Shown here one piece after another: positions 44,873-54,265 of a stretch of DNA of 64,000 bases (position 1 is the first letter of the stretch; the number at the start of each line of letters is the position of its first letter). The notes under the pieces were generated by a model. That model was not told the origin of the DNA. It saw only the letters and a program-made list of their open reading frames with translations, and did not search any database. Source of the DNA: Streptomyces rugosispiralis (GTDB lineage Bacteria > Actinomycetota > Actinomycetes > Streptomycetales > Streptomycetaceae); assembly GCF_024505145.1 (NCBI RefSeq), contig NZ_JANIAA010000008.1, positions 243,716 to 307,715 of the forward strand, read 5' to 3'. The position numbers and the translations under genes were made by a program.

Positions 44873-45243
44873 ACTGGCTGCTGGTGATCGCGGGCGGGAT
44901 GGTCGGCGCCCCGCTGCGCTATCTGACCGACCGGGCGGTGCAGACACGGCACGACTCGGTGTTCCCCTGGGGCACGTTCCTGGTCAATGTGGTGGGCTGT
45001 CTGGTGCTGGGCCTGCTGACCGGCGCGGCGGCCGAGGGGGCGGCGTCCCAGCGGCTGCAACTGCTGCTCGGCACGGGGCTGTGCGGCGCGCTGACGACGT
45101 ATTCGACGTTCTCGTACGAGACCCTTCGGCTGACCGAGGAGGGCGCCCGGCTCTTCGCCGTGGCGAATGTGGGCCTGAGTCTGGTGGTCGGGGTGGGCGC
45201 CGCCTTCGCGGGTGTGGGGCTGGCCCACGCGATCTGGGGCTGA
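44869..45243 (+). CDS. crcB: Fluoride exporter CrcB/Fluc (second copy)
   Basis: A 124-residue membrane protein from GTG 44869. Four helices with GGMVGAPLRYLTDR, WGTFLVNVVGCLVLGLL and GLCGALTTYSTFSYE (TTYSTFS central motif). It lacks the N-terminal extension of the first copy. Tight overlap with the DUF190 gene implies coupled expression and probably a heterodimeric pair with the first CrcB. It is followed by C-rich CGCCCTTAC repeats up to the LysR gene. Confidence 0.93.
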   Translation: MNWLLVIAGGMVGAPLRYLTDRAVQTRHDSVFPWGTFLVNVVGCLVLGLLTGAAAEGAASQRLQLLLGTGLCGALTTYSTFSYETLRLTEEGARLFAVANVGLSLVVGVGAAFAGVGLAHAIWG

Positions 45244-45362
45244 CACACACCATCTCCCGGCGGCCTCACCGCCCGCGACGCCGCCCTACCGCCCGCGACG
45301 CCGCCCTTACCGCCCTTACCGCTCACGCCGCCGCCCTTACCGCCCTTACCGTCCCCACCCCG

Positions 45363-46298
45363 CTACGGCAGCAGTCGCGTCGTGGTCGGCGGCAGGCCGA
45401 ACTCCCCCGCGGCCGCCGTCCGCAGATGCTCCAGCATCACCCGGCGCAGCTCCCGCGCGGCCCGGGGTGGCGCGACGTCCTTACGGTGGGCGACGGCGAT
45501 GGTGCGCCGCATGTCGTGGCCCGCGAACGGGGTGATCCGCAGCCCGGACCTGGCCGCGACCATGCCCGGCAGTACGGCGATGCCGAGCCCGGCCCGTACG
45601 AAGCCCAGCACCGCGTCCATCTCGCCGCCCTCGACCGTGAAGGACGGCTCGAAACCGGCCGCCCGACAGGCCGCGGTGGTGAATTCCCGCAGGTCATAGC
45701 CGCGCCGGAACATCACCATCGGTCGGTCCCGCAGATCCTCGACCTGGATCCGCCGACGCCGGGTGGGCGGTGGGGAGGCGGGCGAGGAGGCCACCACCAG
45801 CTCCTCCCGCAGCAGCTCGGTGGCGGCGAGGGCGGGGGCCTGGCCGAGCACCGGAGTGATGATCAGCGCGAGGTCCAGCTCGCCCGCGGAGAGCGTGCGG
45901 ACCAGATCCTGGGAACCGCCCTCGTCCACGATCAGCTCGATACCGGGGAACTCGTCGTGGAAGCGGCGCAGCACATCGGGGACGAAGCTCGCGCACAGGC
46001 TCGGCGTGGCCCCCAGCCGCACCCGGCCGCGCCGCAGCTGGGCGACCTCCTGGACCTCGCGGTGCGCGGTCTCGGTGTCGGCGAGGATCTGGCGGGCCAG
46101 CGGCAGCAGGGCCTCTCCCGCGTCGGTGAGGGCGATATTGCCGCGCGCCCGGTGGAAGAGATCGGCTCCCAGCTCCCGTTCGAGGGCGCGGATCTGCTGG
46201 GACAGCGAGGGCTGGGCGACATGCAGGAGCTCCGCGGCGCGGGTGAAGTGCCGGGTCTCCGCGACGGTGGCGAAATATCGCAGCTGATGCAACTGCAC
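45363..46298 (-). CDS. LysR-family transcriptional regulator
   Basis: A 311-residue protein from GTG 46298 (VQLHQLRYFATVAE). The LysR helix-turn-helix is RAAELLHVAQPSLSQQIRALERELGADLF, followed by a periplasmic-binding-protein-like effector domain (GRVRLGATPSLCASFVPDVL, LVRTLSAGELDLALI). The effector is unknown. It lies next to the sulfotransferase on the same strand, 224 bases downstream, and the crcB set is convergent; it may lie at the cluster edge rather than regulate the PKS. Confidence 0.92.
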   Translation of the reverse strand: MQLHQLRYFATVAETRHFTRAAELLHVAQPSLSQQIRALERELGADLFHRARGNIALTDAGEALLPLARQILADTETAHREVQEVAQLRRGRVRLGATPSLCASFVPDVLRRFHDEFPGIELIVDEGGSQDLVRTLSAGELDLALIITPVLGQAPALAATELLREELVVASSPASPPPTRRRRIQVEDLRDRPMVMFRRGYDLREFTTAACRAAGFEPSFTVEGGEMDAVLGFVRAGLGIAVLPGMVAARSGLRITPFAGHDMRRTIAVAHRKDVAPPRAARELRRVMLEHLRTAAAGEFGLPPTTTRLLP

Positions 46299-46522
46299 AC
46301 CACGATGATAGGCACCGGCTATGGATGTCTCGCCACAGCGTGCCCAGAACGTATGGGCCCCTCTCGGGGAGGCTCTCCCTCGGGGCGGGTAACTGGGCAA
46401 GGCGCTCCGGGGGAAGCTCCTCACGGCGAGGAACTCGGCAAAGCACTCAGAGGAGAGAAGCAGGGCGCCACCCGGCGACCGGCCTCCAGGAGGGCGGCCG
46501 CCGCCGGGTGACGACATGCGCC

Positions 46523-47566
46523 CTACTGGTGGGTGGCCAGCGCCCGCATCCCCGGGCTACAGGATTCCAGCAGCGAGGTGAGCTCCTCCTCGGCCAGCTT
46601 GCTCGCCGCGCCCGGCCGGCCACCGTCGAGGTGAGCGACGGACGCGTCCAGCCAGTCGCGGTGCGGTTCCACCCCGATGAACTCGGCGAGCCGGATCAGC
46701 TCCTTCTCCGGCTCCTCCAGCAGGGTCTCGTACGACAGCGCGGTGCGCTGCTCCGCCGGCACCTCGTCCAGCTTCTTGAGACCGTCGACGATCGTCTCGG
46801 ACCACAGGGTGCCGAACGCGTCGATCGGGATGGAGCGGTCCCACACCAGCGCCGGGTCGTAGCGATCGCTCAGCAGCGGGGCCAGGTCGGCCGGGAGCTG
46901 GGCCGCGTGCTGCGGCGTCAGCTGCCTCGGGGTCTCGAGACCGCAGTGGATGGCCATCTCCCACAGCATCGGGATCATCCGGAAGCTGAAGTGGCGGCTC
47001 ATCGAGACGGCGCAGTCGGGTCCCTGACGGTAGAGGTGCACGAAGCGGGCCTCGGGGAAGGCGCGGTGCATCTCGGGTACGCGGCCGATGGACAGGCCGG
47101 TGCGCTCGACGACGGCTCCGGGGTTGCCGAACCGTGTGCCGAGGGTGGCGAAGAGGGCCGTCCAGTGCTCTGCCGGACGGCGGGTGGGCCAGGTGGTGAC
47201 CTCGGCCTCCAACGCGTCGAAGAGCGCGTCGGGGTCGTCGGTCAGATGGGGCAGCACCATGACGCTGATGGCCGGGATACCGGTGGTCTCCGCGTCGAAC
47301 CGCCGCTTGGGCATCCTGTGATAGAGGAACTCGGGCGGGATGGCGCCATTTTTGATCATGCTATTGGTGACCACATTGGGCCGGGACAGAAATCCCCAGA
47401 AATCCGCACCACTCAGCGGGGTTTCGTCCAGTACTTCCGTGTCGGGAATACTGGCGAACAATTCATTGATGCTGAGAACATCCGGATGAATATTGATGAT
47501 CTGAGACAGAGCCGTCGAACCGCACCGTCCGGTGCCGACGACAAATGTCAACTTCTGGTTGACCAC
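46523..47566 (-). CDS. PAPS-dependent sulfotransferase
   Basis: A 347-residue protein from GTG 47566 (GGGAGGAAG upstream). The 5'-phosphosulfate loop is FVVGTGRCGSTALSQIINIHP at residues 6-26, and the 3'-phosphate-binding region is FVHLYRQGPDCAVSMSRHF. It transfers sulfate from PAPS to a hydroxyl (or amine). Its place beside a starter-unit cassette and polyketide synthase suggests it sulfates the polyketide, as in clethramycin-type compounds. It is divergent from the LAL regulator, with a 660-base control region between. Codon use is less GC-extreme over its 5' half (about 47330-47520) than in neighbours. Confidence 0.88.
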   Translation of the reverse strand: MVNQKLTFVVGTGRCGSTALSQIINIHPDVLSINELFASIPDTEVLDETPLSGADFWGFLSRPNVVTNSMIKNGAIPPEFLYHRMPKRRFDAETTGIPAISVMVLPHLTDDPDALFDALEAEVTTWPTRRPAEHWTALFATLGTRFGNPGAVVERTGLSIGRVPEMHRAFPEARFVHLYRQGPDCAVSMSRHFSFRMIPMLWEMAIHCGLETPRQLTPQHAAQLPADLAPLLSDRYDPALVWDRSIPIDAFGTLWSETIVDGLKKLDEVPAEQRTALSYETLLEEPEKELIRLAEFIGVEPHRDWLDASVAHLDGGRPGAASKLAEEELTSLLESCSPGMRALATHQ

Positions 47567-47593
47567 GCGCACTTCCTCCCGTTTCTCGCTCGG

Positions 47594-47605
47594 ACAACTA
47601 GTTGT
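47594..47605. promoter_or_regulatory. 12-bp palindrome ACAACTAGTTGT before the sulfotransferase gene
   Basis: A perfect palindrome in an AT-richer patch 28-39 bases upstream of the GTG 47566 start. Position suggests an operator or a site overlapping the promoter. The binding protein is unknown. Confidence 0.45.
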
Positions 47606-48082
47606 TTCCCTAGTAGCCCTTCCATAGTGGCCCATGACACACCGCGGTCGATTCGGTGGCCGCGGCGATGCTAAAGGATGCCCGGGGCGACGAGGGCTCC
47701 GGCCATGGAACAGGGGAAACACACACAACGGGATGCGAGAGGGGGAACTCAAGGTTCAGCTGTTTCCTACACTTTTGCGCAACTTTCACATCCGACAGGG
47801 GTGTTACCTCCAGGAACCCCCCAACTACCAGCGACGAAGCCCGATCTGAGAGTCGGCTCCGGACTTCACAACTCGACTCTGGGGACGAAACCGTAATCGA
47901 ACAGTTTCTCCCGTGACGAGACGGTCATCTTTTCGTACCAACGGCACTGCTAGAGTGCGCATCCACCCCATACCCGCGATCCCGGGCTGACATACCCAAC
48001 CCGGCCGGGTAGGGGGCGGGGAACAACGCGACATGACGCAGAGCAGCGACGCCGCCGCACAGGGTGCAGCAACGGAAGGGAC

Positions 48083-48116
48083 AGGGGACCCGAACAAGAG
48101 ATAGGGGACCCGAACA
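48083..48116. promoter_or_regulatory. Direct repeat AGGGGACCCGAACA, 20-bp spacing
   Basis: Two exact 14-bp copies (48083-48096, 48103-48116) start 20 bases apart, two helical turns, about 115-145 bases before the LAL start. The spacing favours two protein monomers on one face of DNA, which would suit an activator of the LAL gene. Confidence 0.5.
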
Positions 48117-48229
48117 GCGGCGCGATATTTTCAACTCTCGGGGGACGATGCATTACCAGGTGCGCCATGCACGGTGATTCGCTTTCAAAACCCCTGCGTA
48201 CACGGAAAATCGGGGAAGGTGTTTCGTAC

Positions 48230-51037
48230 GTGTTGGTGGAGCGCGATCAGGAGATAGCCCGGCTCAATCGGCTCCTCTTCGAGGGCGCCCGCGAGGGAAG
48301 CCGGCTCGCCGTTATCAGCGGCGCCGTGACATCGGGAAAAACCGCACTTCTGCATACCGTGACGGATACGGCGGGCGGACGCGGCGTGCGGGTGCTGCCC
48401 GCGGTCGCCTCCGCCTCGGAGCAGAAGTTCCCCTACGCCGTACTCGAGCAGCTCTACCAGGGCATGCCGGCCCATTTGCAGCGCTCCGGGCCGCACCCCG
48501 GCCTCGAGGCGCTGCGCGACCCGAACGGCCCGGACCGGGCCGAGCTCCCGCTGCTCCAGGAGTTCCACCGCACCCTCGACGAACTGACCGGCGACGCGCC
48601 CCTGTTGATCGCCATCGACGACGTCCAGTTCGCCGATCTGCCGTCGCTGCGCTGCCTGGCGTACGGCATCCGCCGCTGCCGCTCGGAGGCGCTCTCCGTC
48701 GTGGTGAGCCGCGGGGCGCTGACCGGTCCCGCCGCCACCACCCTTGACGAGCTGCTGCACGAGCCGAAGGTGTGCCACGTCCGGCTCGCCCCGCTCACCG
48801 TCGCGGGCGTCTCCACACTGCTGACCGAGGAGTTGGGCACCGCGGAGGCCGGGCGCCACGCCGCCGCGTACCACGAGATGACCGGCGGCAATCTGCTGCT
48901 GCTGCGCGGTCTGCTGGACGACCGGTTCTCCCGTCTCACCCGCGGCCCTCTCGACCCGGCGCCCGGTACGGACGCCCCGGTGGCCGGTGAGCTGTTCCGG
49001 CAGGCGGCGCTGTCCTGCGTCTACCGCGGCGGCCCGGCCCACCGCCGGGTGGCCCACGGGGTCGCGCTGCTGGGTGACGCCACGTCCGTTCCCCTGCTGA
49101 GCAGGCTGATCGAGGTCGAGGAGCGGCTGGTGCGGCAGTCCGTCGCGCTGCTCACCGAGGTCGGGATCCTGCACGGCGGGCGGTTCCGCAGCGACGCGGT
49201 GCGCACCGTGCTCCTGGACGACCTGGAGCTGCACGAGCTCGGCCCGCTGCACCACCGGGCCGCCCGGCTGCTGTACGAGGAGGGCGCCGACCCGGTCGAC
49301 GTGGCCCGCCATCTGCTCAGCCATGAGGCGCCCGAGCCGGTCGAGGAGTGGATCACGCAGGCGCTGTGCGACGCGGCCGTGCACGCCATCGCCGCGGACC
49401 GCAGGGAACTGGCGATGAACTGCCTGCAGATGGCCGACCGTTACACCACCGACGAGCGCGAGGCGCTGCGGCTCCAGGCCACGATGGTGCAGGCCATGTG
49501 GCCGTTCAACCCGCTGTCCCAGATGCGGCGGCTGCAGTCGCTGGCCGGTCCGGCGGGCAGCGGGCTGCTGCCCGCGCCGGAGACCATCCCGGTCGTCATC
49601 GGGCTGCTGGGCCTCGGCCGGATGGACGAGGCGGCCGCCGCGCTGGAGCAGCTCAGCCGGGCCGCCGCCGAGTACCCGGGCACCGATCTTGACACCGGTC
49701 TGCGCGCCATCCGGCTCGCGCTGTCCTCCACCTACCCCGACCACCCCGAACTGCGGCCCTACCTGGACCAGGAGGAGACCGACGGCCCCTGGGACATCCC
49801 GCTGTCGCCGGACCAGACCCCGGAGTCGCCCCATCTGACCGCGTTCCGGGCGCTGCGGACCGTGCTGAGCCGCGGGGTCGACGAGGGCGCCGTACGGGCC
49901 GCGGAGCGGGTGCTGGAGACCGTCCGGCTCTCCGACCGGACGATGCTGACGGTGCACGCCGCGCTCCAGACGCTGGTGTACGCCGACCGCCACGCCACCG
50001 CCACCACCTGGTGCGACCGGCTGATCGAGGAGACCTCCGAGCGCGGCGCCAAGGCGCTGCTGGCCTACTTCTGCGTGCTGCGGGCCCAGATCGCGCTGCG
50101 CGTGGGACGGCTGCGGGACACGGTCCGGTACGCCGAGCGGGCGCTGGAGGAGCTTCCGGCGCGCGGCTGGGGCGTCACCGTCGGGATGCCGCTGGGGATG
50201 CTGATCAACGCCCACACCGCGATGGGCAACCATGACGCGGCGGCCGAACTGCTCGCCCGCCCGGTGCCGGACGAGATGTACCGCAACCGCTTCGGGCTGC
50301 ACTACCTCTACGCGCGGGCCCGGCACCAGCTGGCCACCGGCCGTCAGCACGCGGCCCTCACCGACTTCCGCGCCTGCGGCGAGAAGATGGCCGACTGGGG
50401 TCTGGACTCCCCCGCCACACTGACCTGGCGGCTGGGCGCCGCCGAGACCTGGCTGACGCTCGGCGGCCAGGAGCGCGCGGCACGGCTGGCGGAGGAGCAG
50501 CTGGAGCTGGCCGGGGAGTCCTCCTCGCGCACCAGGGGCGCCGCGCTGCGGGTCCTGGCCGCCACCCGGCCGCGACACGAGCGCATCGCGATGCTGCAGC
50601 AGGCGGTGGGGGTGCTCCAGGCGAGCGGCGGCTGGTACGAGATGGCGCGGGCGCTGGCGGACCTGGCGGAGGCGCACAAGCAGCTCGGCGATCTGGACAC
50701 CAGCCGGCTGATGACCCGTCGGGCCCTGCGGCTCGCGGACAGCTGTGGCGCCGATGAGCTGTCCCGCTCATTGCAGCGCACTCCGGCCCGTTCGGCCCTG
50801 TCCGAGGCGGCCCGTACCGGAGAGGATACTGCCGCCTTTTCCGAACTCTCCGACGCAGAAAGTCGAGTGGCAGCACTAGCAGCTTCCGGCTACACCAACC
50901 GCGAGATCGCCGCTAAGCTTTTCATCACGATCTCCACGGTGGAACAACACCTGACCCGTGTCTACCGGAAGATCAACATCAGCCAGCGCCGAGAACTGCC
51001 CGCGAGCCTGGATTTCGATGTCGCTTATACCGCCTGA
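48230..51037 (+). CDS. LAL-family (large ATP-binding LuxR) transcriptional activator
   Basis: A 935-residue protein. GTG 48230 (VLVERDQEIARL) is preceded by GGGGAAGG; ATG 48167 would add 21 residues. The N-terminal ATPase has Walker A SGAVTSGKTALL and Walker B LLIAIDDVQFAD. The middle is a long helical TPR-like region. The C-terminal LuxR HTH is SDAESRVAALAASGYTNREIAAKLFITISTVEQHLTRVYRKINI. LAL proteins are pathway-specific activators of many type I PKS clusters (PikD, GdmR, NysR class). It precedes the amino-acid oxidase gene with a 36-base gap, so it may be co-transcribed with it. Confidence 0.93.
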   Translation: MLVERDQEIARLNRLLFEGAREGSRLAVISGAVTSGKTALLHTVTDTAGGRGVRVLPAVASASEQKFPYAVLEQLYQGMPAHLQRSGPHPGLEALRDPNGPDRAELPLLQEFHRTLDELTGDAPLLIAIDDVQFADLPSLRCLAYGIRRCRSEALSVVVSRGALTGPAATTLDELLHEPKVCHVRLAPLTVAGVSTLLTEELGTAEAGRHAAAYHEMTGGNLLLLRGLLDDRFSRLTRGPLDPAPGTDAPVAGELFRQAALSCVYRGGPAHRRVAHGVALLGDATSVPLLSRLIEVEERLVRQSVALLTEVGILHGGRFRSDAVRTVLLDDLELHELGPLHHRAARLLYEEGADPVDVARHLLSHEAPEPVEEWITQALCDAAVHAIAADRRELAMNCLQMADRYTTDEREALRLQATMVQAMWPFNPLSQMRRLQSLAGPAGSGLLPAPETIPVVIGLLGLGRMDEAAAALEQLSRAAAEYPGTDLDTGLRAIRLALSSTYPDHPELRPYLDQEETDGPWDIPLSPDQTPESPHLTAFRALRTVLSRGVDEGAVRAAERVLETVRLSDRTMLTVHAALQTLVYADRHATATTWCDRLIEETSERGAKALLAYFCVLRAQIALRVGRLRDTVRYAERALEELPARGWGVTVGMPLGMLINAHTAMGNHDAAAELLARPVPDEMYRNRFGLHYLYARARHQLATGRQHAALTDFRACGEKMADWGLDSPATLTWRLGAAETWLTLGGQERAARLAEEQLELAGESSSRTRGAALRVLAATRPRHERIAMLQQAVGVLQASGGWYEMARALADLAEAHKQLGDLDTSRLMTRRALRLADSCGADELSRSLQRTPARSALSEAARTGEDTAAFSELSDAESRVAALAASGYTNREIAAKLFITISTVEQHLTRVYRKINISQRRELPASLDFDVAYTA

Positions 51038-51073
51038 CCCGCGAAGCCACTCGGCCCCGACGAGGTTGATGCC

Positions 51074-52732
51074 ATGACGTGCGCCACCGCGTCCGCCACG
51101 ACGATGCTCGTGCCGGATTTCCCCTTTTCCTACGACAGATGGCTGTCCCATCCAGCGGGCCTGGGCGCCCTGCCTGCTGCGCTGCACGGAACCGAAGTCG
51201 CCGTCATCGGCGGCGGGATGTCCGGACTCACCGCGGCCTATGAGCTTCTACGACTAGGGCTTTCCCCAGTTCTTTATGAAGCGGAGCAACTCGGCGGCCG
51301 GATGCGCTCCACGCCCTTCCCCGGTAATCCGGAATACAAGGCGGAGATGGGCGCCATGCGCTTTCCCGTCGCCGCGCGATCGCTGTTCCATTACATCGAT
51401 CTGCTGGGCCTGTCCACTCGTCCTTTCCCTAATCCTTTGGCACCGGCCACCGCGAGCACGCTGATCGATCTGAACGGCGGCCAGGACCGGGCCCGCACCG
51501 CCGGTGAGCTCCCGGAGGTCTACCAGGAGGTCGCGGACGCCTGGGACAAGGCGCTCCAGGAGCGGGCCGACCTGGCCACGCTGCGGGACGCCATCCAGCG
51601 GCGGGACGTCGGCACGCTGAAGACCGTATGGAACTCGCTGGTCAAGGAGTTCGACGACCAGTCCTTCTACGGCTTCCTCGCCACCTCCTCCACCTTCCAG
51701 TCGTTCCGCCACCGGGAGATCTTCGGCCAGGTGGGCTTCGGCACCGGCGGCTGGGACACCGACTTCCCCAACTCGGTGCTGGAGATCCTGCGCGTCGTGG
51801 TCACCGAGGCCGACGACAACCAGGTGGGCATAGTCGGCGGCTCCTCCCAGGTGCCGAACGGGCTGTGGGAGCACCGGCCCGAGACGCTCGCGCACTGGCC
51901 CCGGGGCACCTCGCTGGCCTCGCTGCACGGCGGCCGGCCCCGGCCCGCGGTCACCCGGCTGCGGCGGACCGCCGACGGCATCCGGGTGACGGACGAGAGC
52001 GGCGAGGAGCGCGAGTTCCCCGCGGTGGTCTTCAGCCCGCATGTGTGGACGCTGCTGAACCGGGTCGACTGCGATCCGGCGCTGCTGTCCACCCCGCGGT
52101 GGACGGCGGTTGAGCGCACCCACTACATGGGCGCGTCCAAGCTGTTCGTCCTGGTCGACCGGCCGTTCTGGCGGGATACCGACCCGGCGACCGGCCAGGA
52201 CGCGATGAGCATGACGCTCACCGACCGGATGCCGCGCGGGGTCTATCTGTTCGACGACGGGCCCGACCGGCCCGGGGTGATGTGCCTGTCGTACACCTGG
52301 AACGACGACTCGCTGAAGGTCGCCACGCTCTCGGCCGAGGAGCGGCTGGAGACGCTGCTCACCAAGCTGGCCGCGATCTATCCGGATGTGGACGTCCGGT
52401 CGCACATCATCGCGGGGCCGCTGACCGTCACCTGGGAGACCGAGCCCCGCTTCATGGGGGCCTTCAAGAACAACCTGCCCGGCCACTACCGCTATCAGCG
52501 GCGGCTGTTCACCCAGTTCATGCAGGACGGGATGGATCCGGCGCAGCAGGGCTTCTTCCTGTGCGGGGACGATGTCTCCTGGACGGCCGGCTTCGCCGAG
52601 GGAGCGGTGACCACGGCGCTGAACGCGGTGTGGGGCGTGCTCCGCCACCTCGGCGGCACCACCCATCCGGACAACCCCGGCCCCGGTGATCTCTTCGACA
52701 CCTTCGCGCCGCTGGAGCTTCCGTACGACTGA
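51074..52732 (+). CDS. Flavin-dependent amino-acid monooxygenase/oxidase-like enzyme for starter-unit formation
   Basis: A 552-residue flavoprotein of the amine-oxidase family. The FAD-binding motif is EVAVIGGGMSGLTAAYELLRLGLSPVLYEA (residues 40-68) followed by LGGRM and YKAEMGAMRF; a C-terminal flavin segment is FFLCGDDVSWTAGFAEGAVTTALNAV. It resembles tryptophan 2-monooxygenase and arginine monooxygenase. In guanidino-polyketide pathways such an enzyme turns L-arginine into 4-guanidinobutanamide. That substrate fits the acyl ligase and discrete acyltransferase nearby, although arginine is not provable from sequence. Confidence 0.85.
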   Translation: MTCATASATTMLVPDFPFSYDRWLSHPAGLGALPAALHGTEVAVIGGGMSGLTAAYELLRLGLSPVLYEAEQLGGRMRSTPFPGNPEYKAEMGAMRFPVAARSLFHYIDLLGLSTRPFPNPLAPATASTLIDLNGGQDRARTAGELPEVYQEVADAWDKALQERADLATLRDAIQRRDVGTLKTVWNSLVKEFDDQSFYGFLATSSTFQSFRHREIFGQVGFGTGGWDTDFPNSVLEILRVVVTEADDNQVGIVGGSSQVPNGLWEHRPETLAHWPRGTSLASLHGGRPRPAVTRLRRTADGIRVTDESGEEREFPAVVFSPHVWTLLNRVDCDPALLSTPRWTAVERTHYMGASKLFVLVDRPFWRDTDPATGQDAMSMTLTDRMPRGVYLFDDGPDRPGVMCLSYTWNDDSLKVATLSAEERLETLLTKLAAIYPDVDVRSHIIAGPLTVTWETEPRFMGAFKNNLPGHYRYQRRLFTQFMQDGMDPAQQGFFLCGDDVSWTAGFAEGAVTTALNAVWGVLRHLGGTTHPDNPGPGDLFDTFAPLELPYD

Positions 52733-52799
52733 CGGCCGTGGCCGTACACCTACAGCACACAGGGGGAGCCGACGCGCGCCGTCGACTCCCCCTGTCGTC

Positions 52800-54209
52800 T
52801 CAGCCCTGGGCTATCTGCTCGAGGCGGCGCTTGTCCGGCTTGCCGTTGCGGTTGAGCGGGAAGTTCTCCAGCACCTCGACCCGGTTGGGCTGTTCGTAGA
52901 CCGGGAGCACCTGGCACAGCCGCTCCCGCCAGTGCTTGGCGTCCCGCAGTTCCTCGTCCTCCACGAAGAAGACCAGCTGTTCGTCACCGGCGCGGCGCTC
53001 GTCGGGGAGCGGCACGATCCGGGTGGAGATCTCGGCGAGGGCCGCCTTCCGCTCGATCAGCTCGGGGTAGAGGGTGTAGCCGGAGCGGTGCACCGCGAAC
53101 TTCCGCCCCAGGACGAAGAGGTTGTCCTGTCCGTCCAGGTAGCCCAGGTCGCCGGTGGACTGCCAGCCGGTGGGCACGGCGTCGATGGTGCCGTCCGCGG
53201 CGAGGTGGCCCTCGAGCGCGTCCGGGGTGTCGACCTCGATCTCGCCGGCCTGGCCGGGGGCGGCCGGGTGGCCGTCCTCGTCGATGACCCGCAGCTTGAT
53301 GCCGTCCATGGCCCGGCCGCAGGAGACCGGGTTCTCCAGGGTGGCGAAGGCGATGTTGCCCAGTTCGGTGCTGCCGTAGCTGTCCAGCAGCGGCAGCCCG
53401 AATTCGGCCACGTAACGCTCGGAGAGCGCGCCGTCCAGCGGCGCGGCGCCCGAGCAGAACATCCGGACCCCCTCCAACTGCGCCCGCAGCGACGGCTTCC
53501 GGCCGACCAGGTTGAGCATGGTGCGGTAGCTGGACGGGGTGGCGTCGATCACCGTGGCGCCGGTCCGCCCGGCCATCTGGACGGCCCGGTCCAGGCGCTT
53601 GTACGGGGCGATCACCAGCGAGCAGCGGGTGAGCCAGGCGATGAGCACCATGGACAGCCCGTACTGGTGGGCGAAGGGCAGCAGCGGCAGCAGTACGTCG
53701 TCCGGCCGGTGACCGACCTGGGCGGCGTTGCGCTCCAGGTTGGTGAGGAACTTACGGCCGGACTTCACGGCGCCCTTGGGCTCGCCGGTGGAGCCGGAGG
53801 TCCACATGATCAGGCCGTCGCGCCGGTCGGCCCAGGCGTCGAAGTCCAGCTCCCGGGTGGTCAGCGGGCGCCCGGCGGCCGGGGCGATCAGCTCGTAGAG
53901 GTTCACCGTACGGATGTCGTCGTGGATCGGGGCGTCGTCGTCCACGAAGGCGATCTGGGCGCCGGTGCGCCCCGCTATTCGCCGGGTCTCGTCCGGGTGC
54001 TCCTGCTGGTCGATCAGGACGATGGAGGCTCCCACGTGCATGAGCGCGAACAGCACGCTCACGTAGGCGGCGGAGTTGCCCGCCTTGAAGATGACGCGGT
54101 CGCCGTGGGTCACCCCGTGCTCGCGGATCACATCGGCGACGCGCAGCGCGTCCAGCTCGAAGTCGGCCAGGGTCTGCACCGAGTCGAGCGCGTAGATCTT
54201 CGCGGTCAT
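52800..54209 (-). CDS. Acyl-CoA ligase / acyl-ACP-type adenylating enzyme for the starter acid
   Basis: A 469-residue AMP-forming ligase from ATG 54209. Motifs A3 LIMWTSGSTGEPKGAVKSG, A5 DSYGSTELGN, A7 TGDLGYLDGQ and A10 NRNGKPDKRRL (catalytic Lys) are present, so it should be active. It is rather short in its N-terminal half relative to typical acyl-CoA ligases. Placed on the opposite strand from the oxidase gene and next to a type II thioesterase, it probably activates 4-guanidinobutanoate (or 4-aminobutyrate) as the PKS starter and loads CoA or ACP. The downstream thioesterase gene (54266) is in the same direction, 57 bases upstream. Confidence 0.85.
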   Translation of the reverse strand: MTAKIYALDSVQTLADFELDALRVADVIREHGVTHGDRVIFKAGNSAAYVSVLFALMHVGASIVLIDQQEHPDETRRIAGRTGAQIAFVDDDAPIHDDIRTVNLYELIAPAAGRPLTTRELDFDAWADRRDGLIMWTSGSTGEPKGAVKSGRKFLTNLERNAAQVGHRPDDVLLPLLPFAHQYGLSMVLIAWLTRCSLVIAPYKRLDRAVQMAGRTGATVIDATPSSYRTMLNLVGRKPSLRAQLEGVRMFCSGAAPLDGALSERYVAEFGLPLLDSYGSTELGNIAFATLENPVSCGRAMDGIKLRVIDEDGHPAAPGQAGEIEVDTPDALEGHLAADGTIDAVPTGWQSTGDLGYLDGQDNLFVLGRKFAVHRSGYTLYPELIERKAALAEISTRIVPLPDERRAGDEQLVFFVEDEELRDAKHWRERLCQVLPVYEQPNRVEVLENFPLNRNGKPDKRRLEQIAQG

Positions 54210-54265
54210 CGAACGTACTCTTTCCTTTTCGCTCAGGAGTACGGGCAGCCCTGGGCGGGTCCCCC

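Larger units (their letters stand above)
47567..48229. other. Divergent control region between sulfotransferase and LAL regulator
   Basis: The 663-base stretch has lower GC than its surroundings, the palindrome at 47594-47605, direct repeats at 48083-48116 and TAGGGG motifs near 48008 and 48104. Possible short frames in it have no family resemblance. Confidence 0.5.

Noticed and set aside
47634..47916. Small + strand frames in the sulfotransferase-LAL gap
   Set aside because: Three overlapping frames read through the same bases with no ribosome site or family match; treated as non-coding control DNA.
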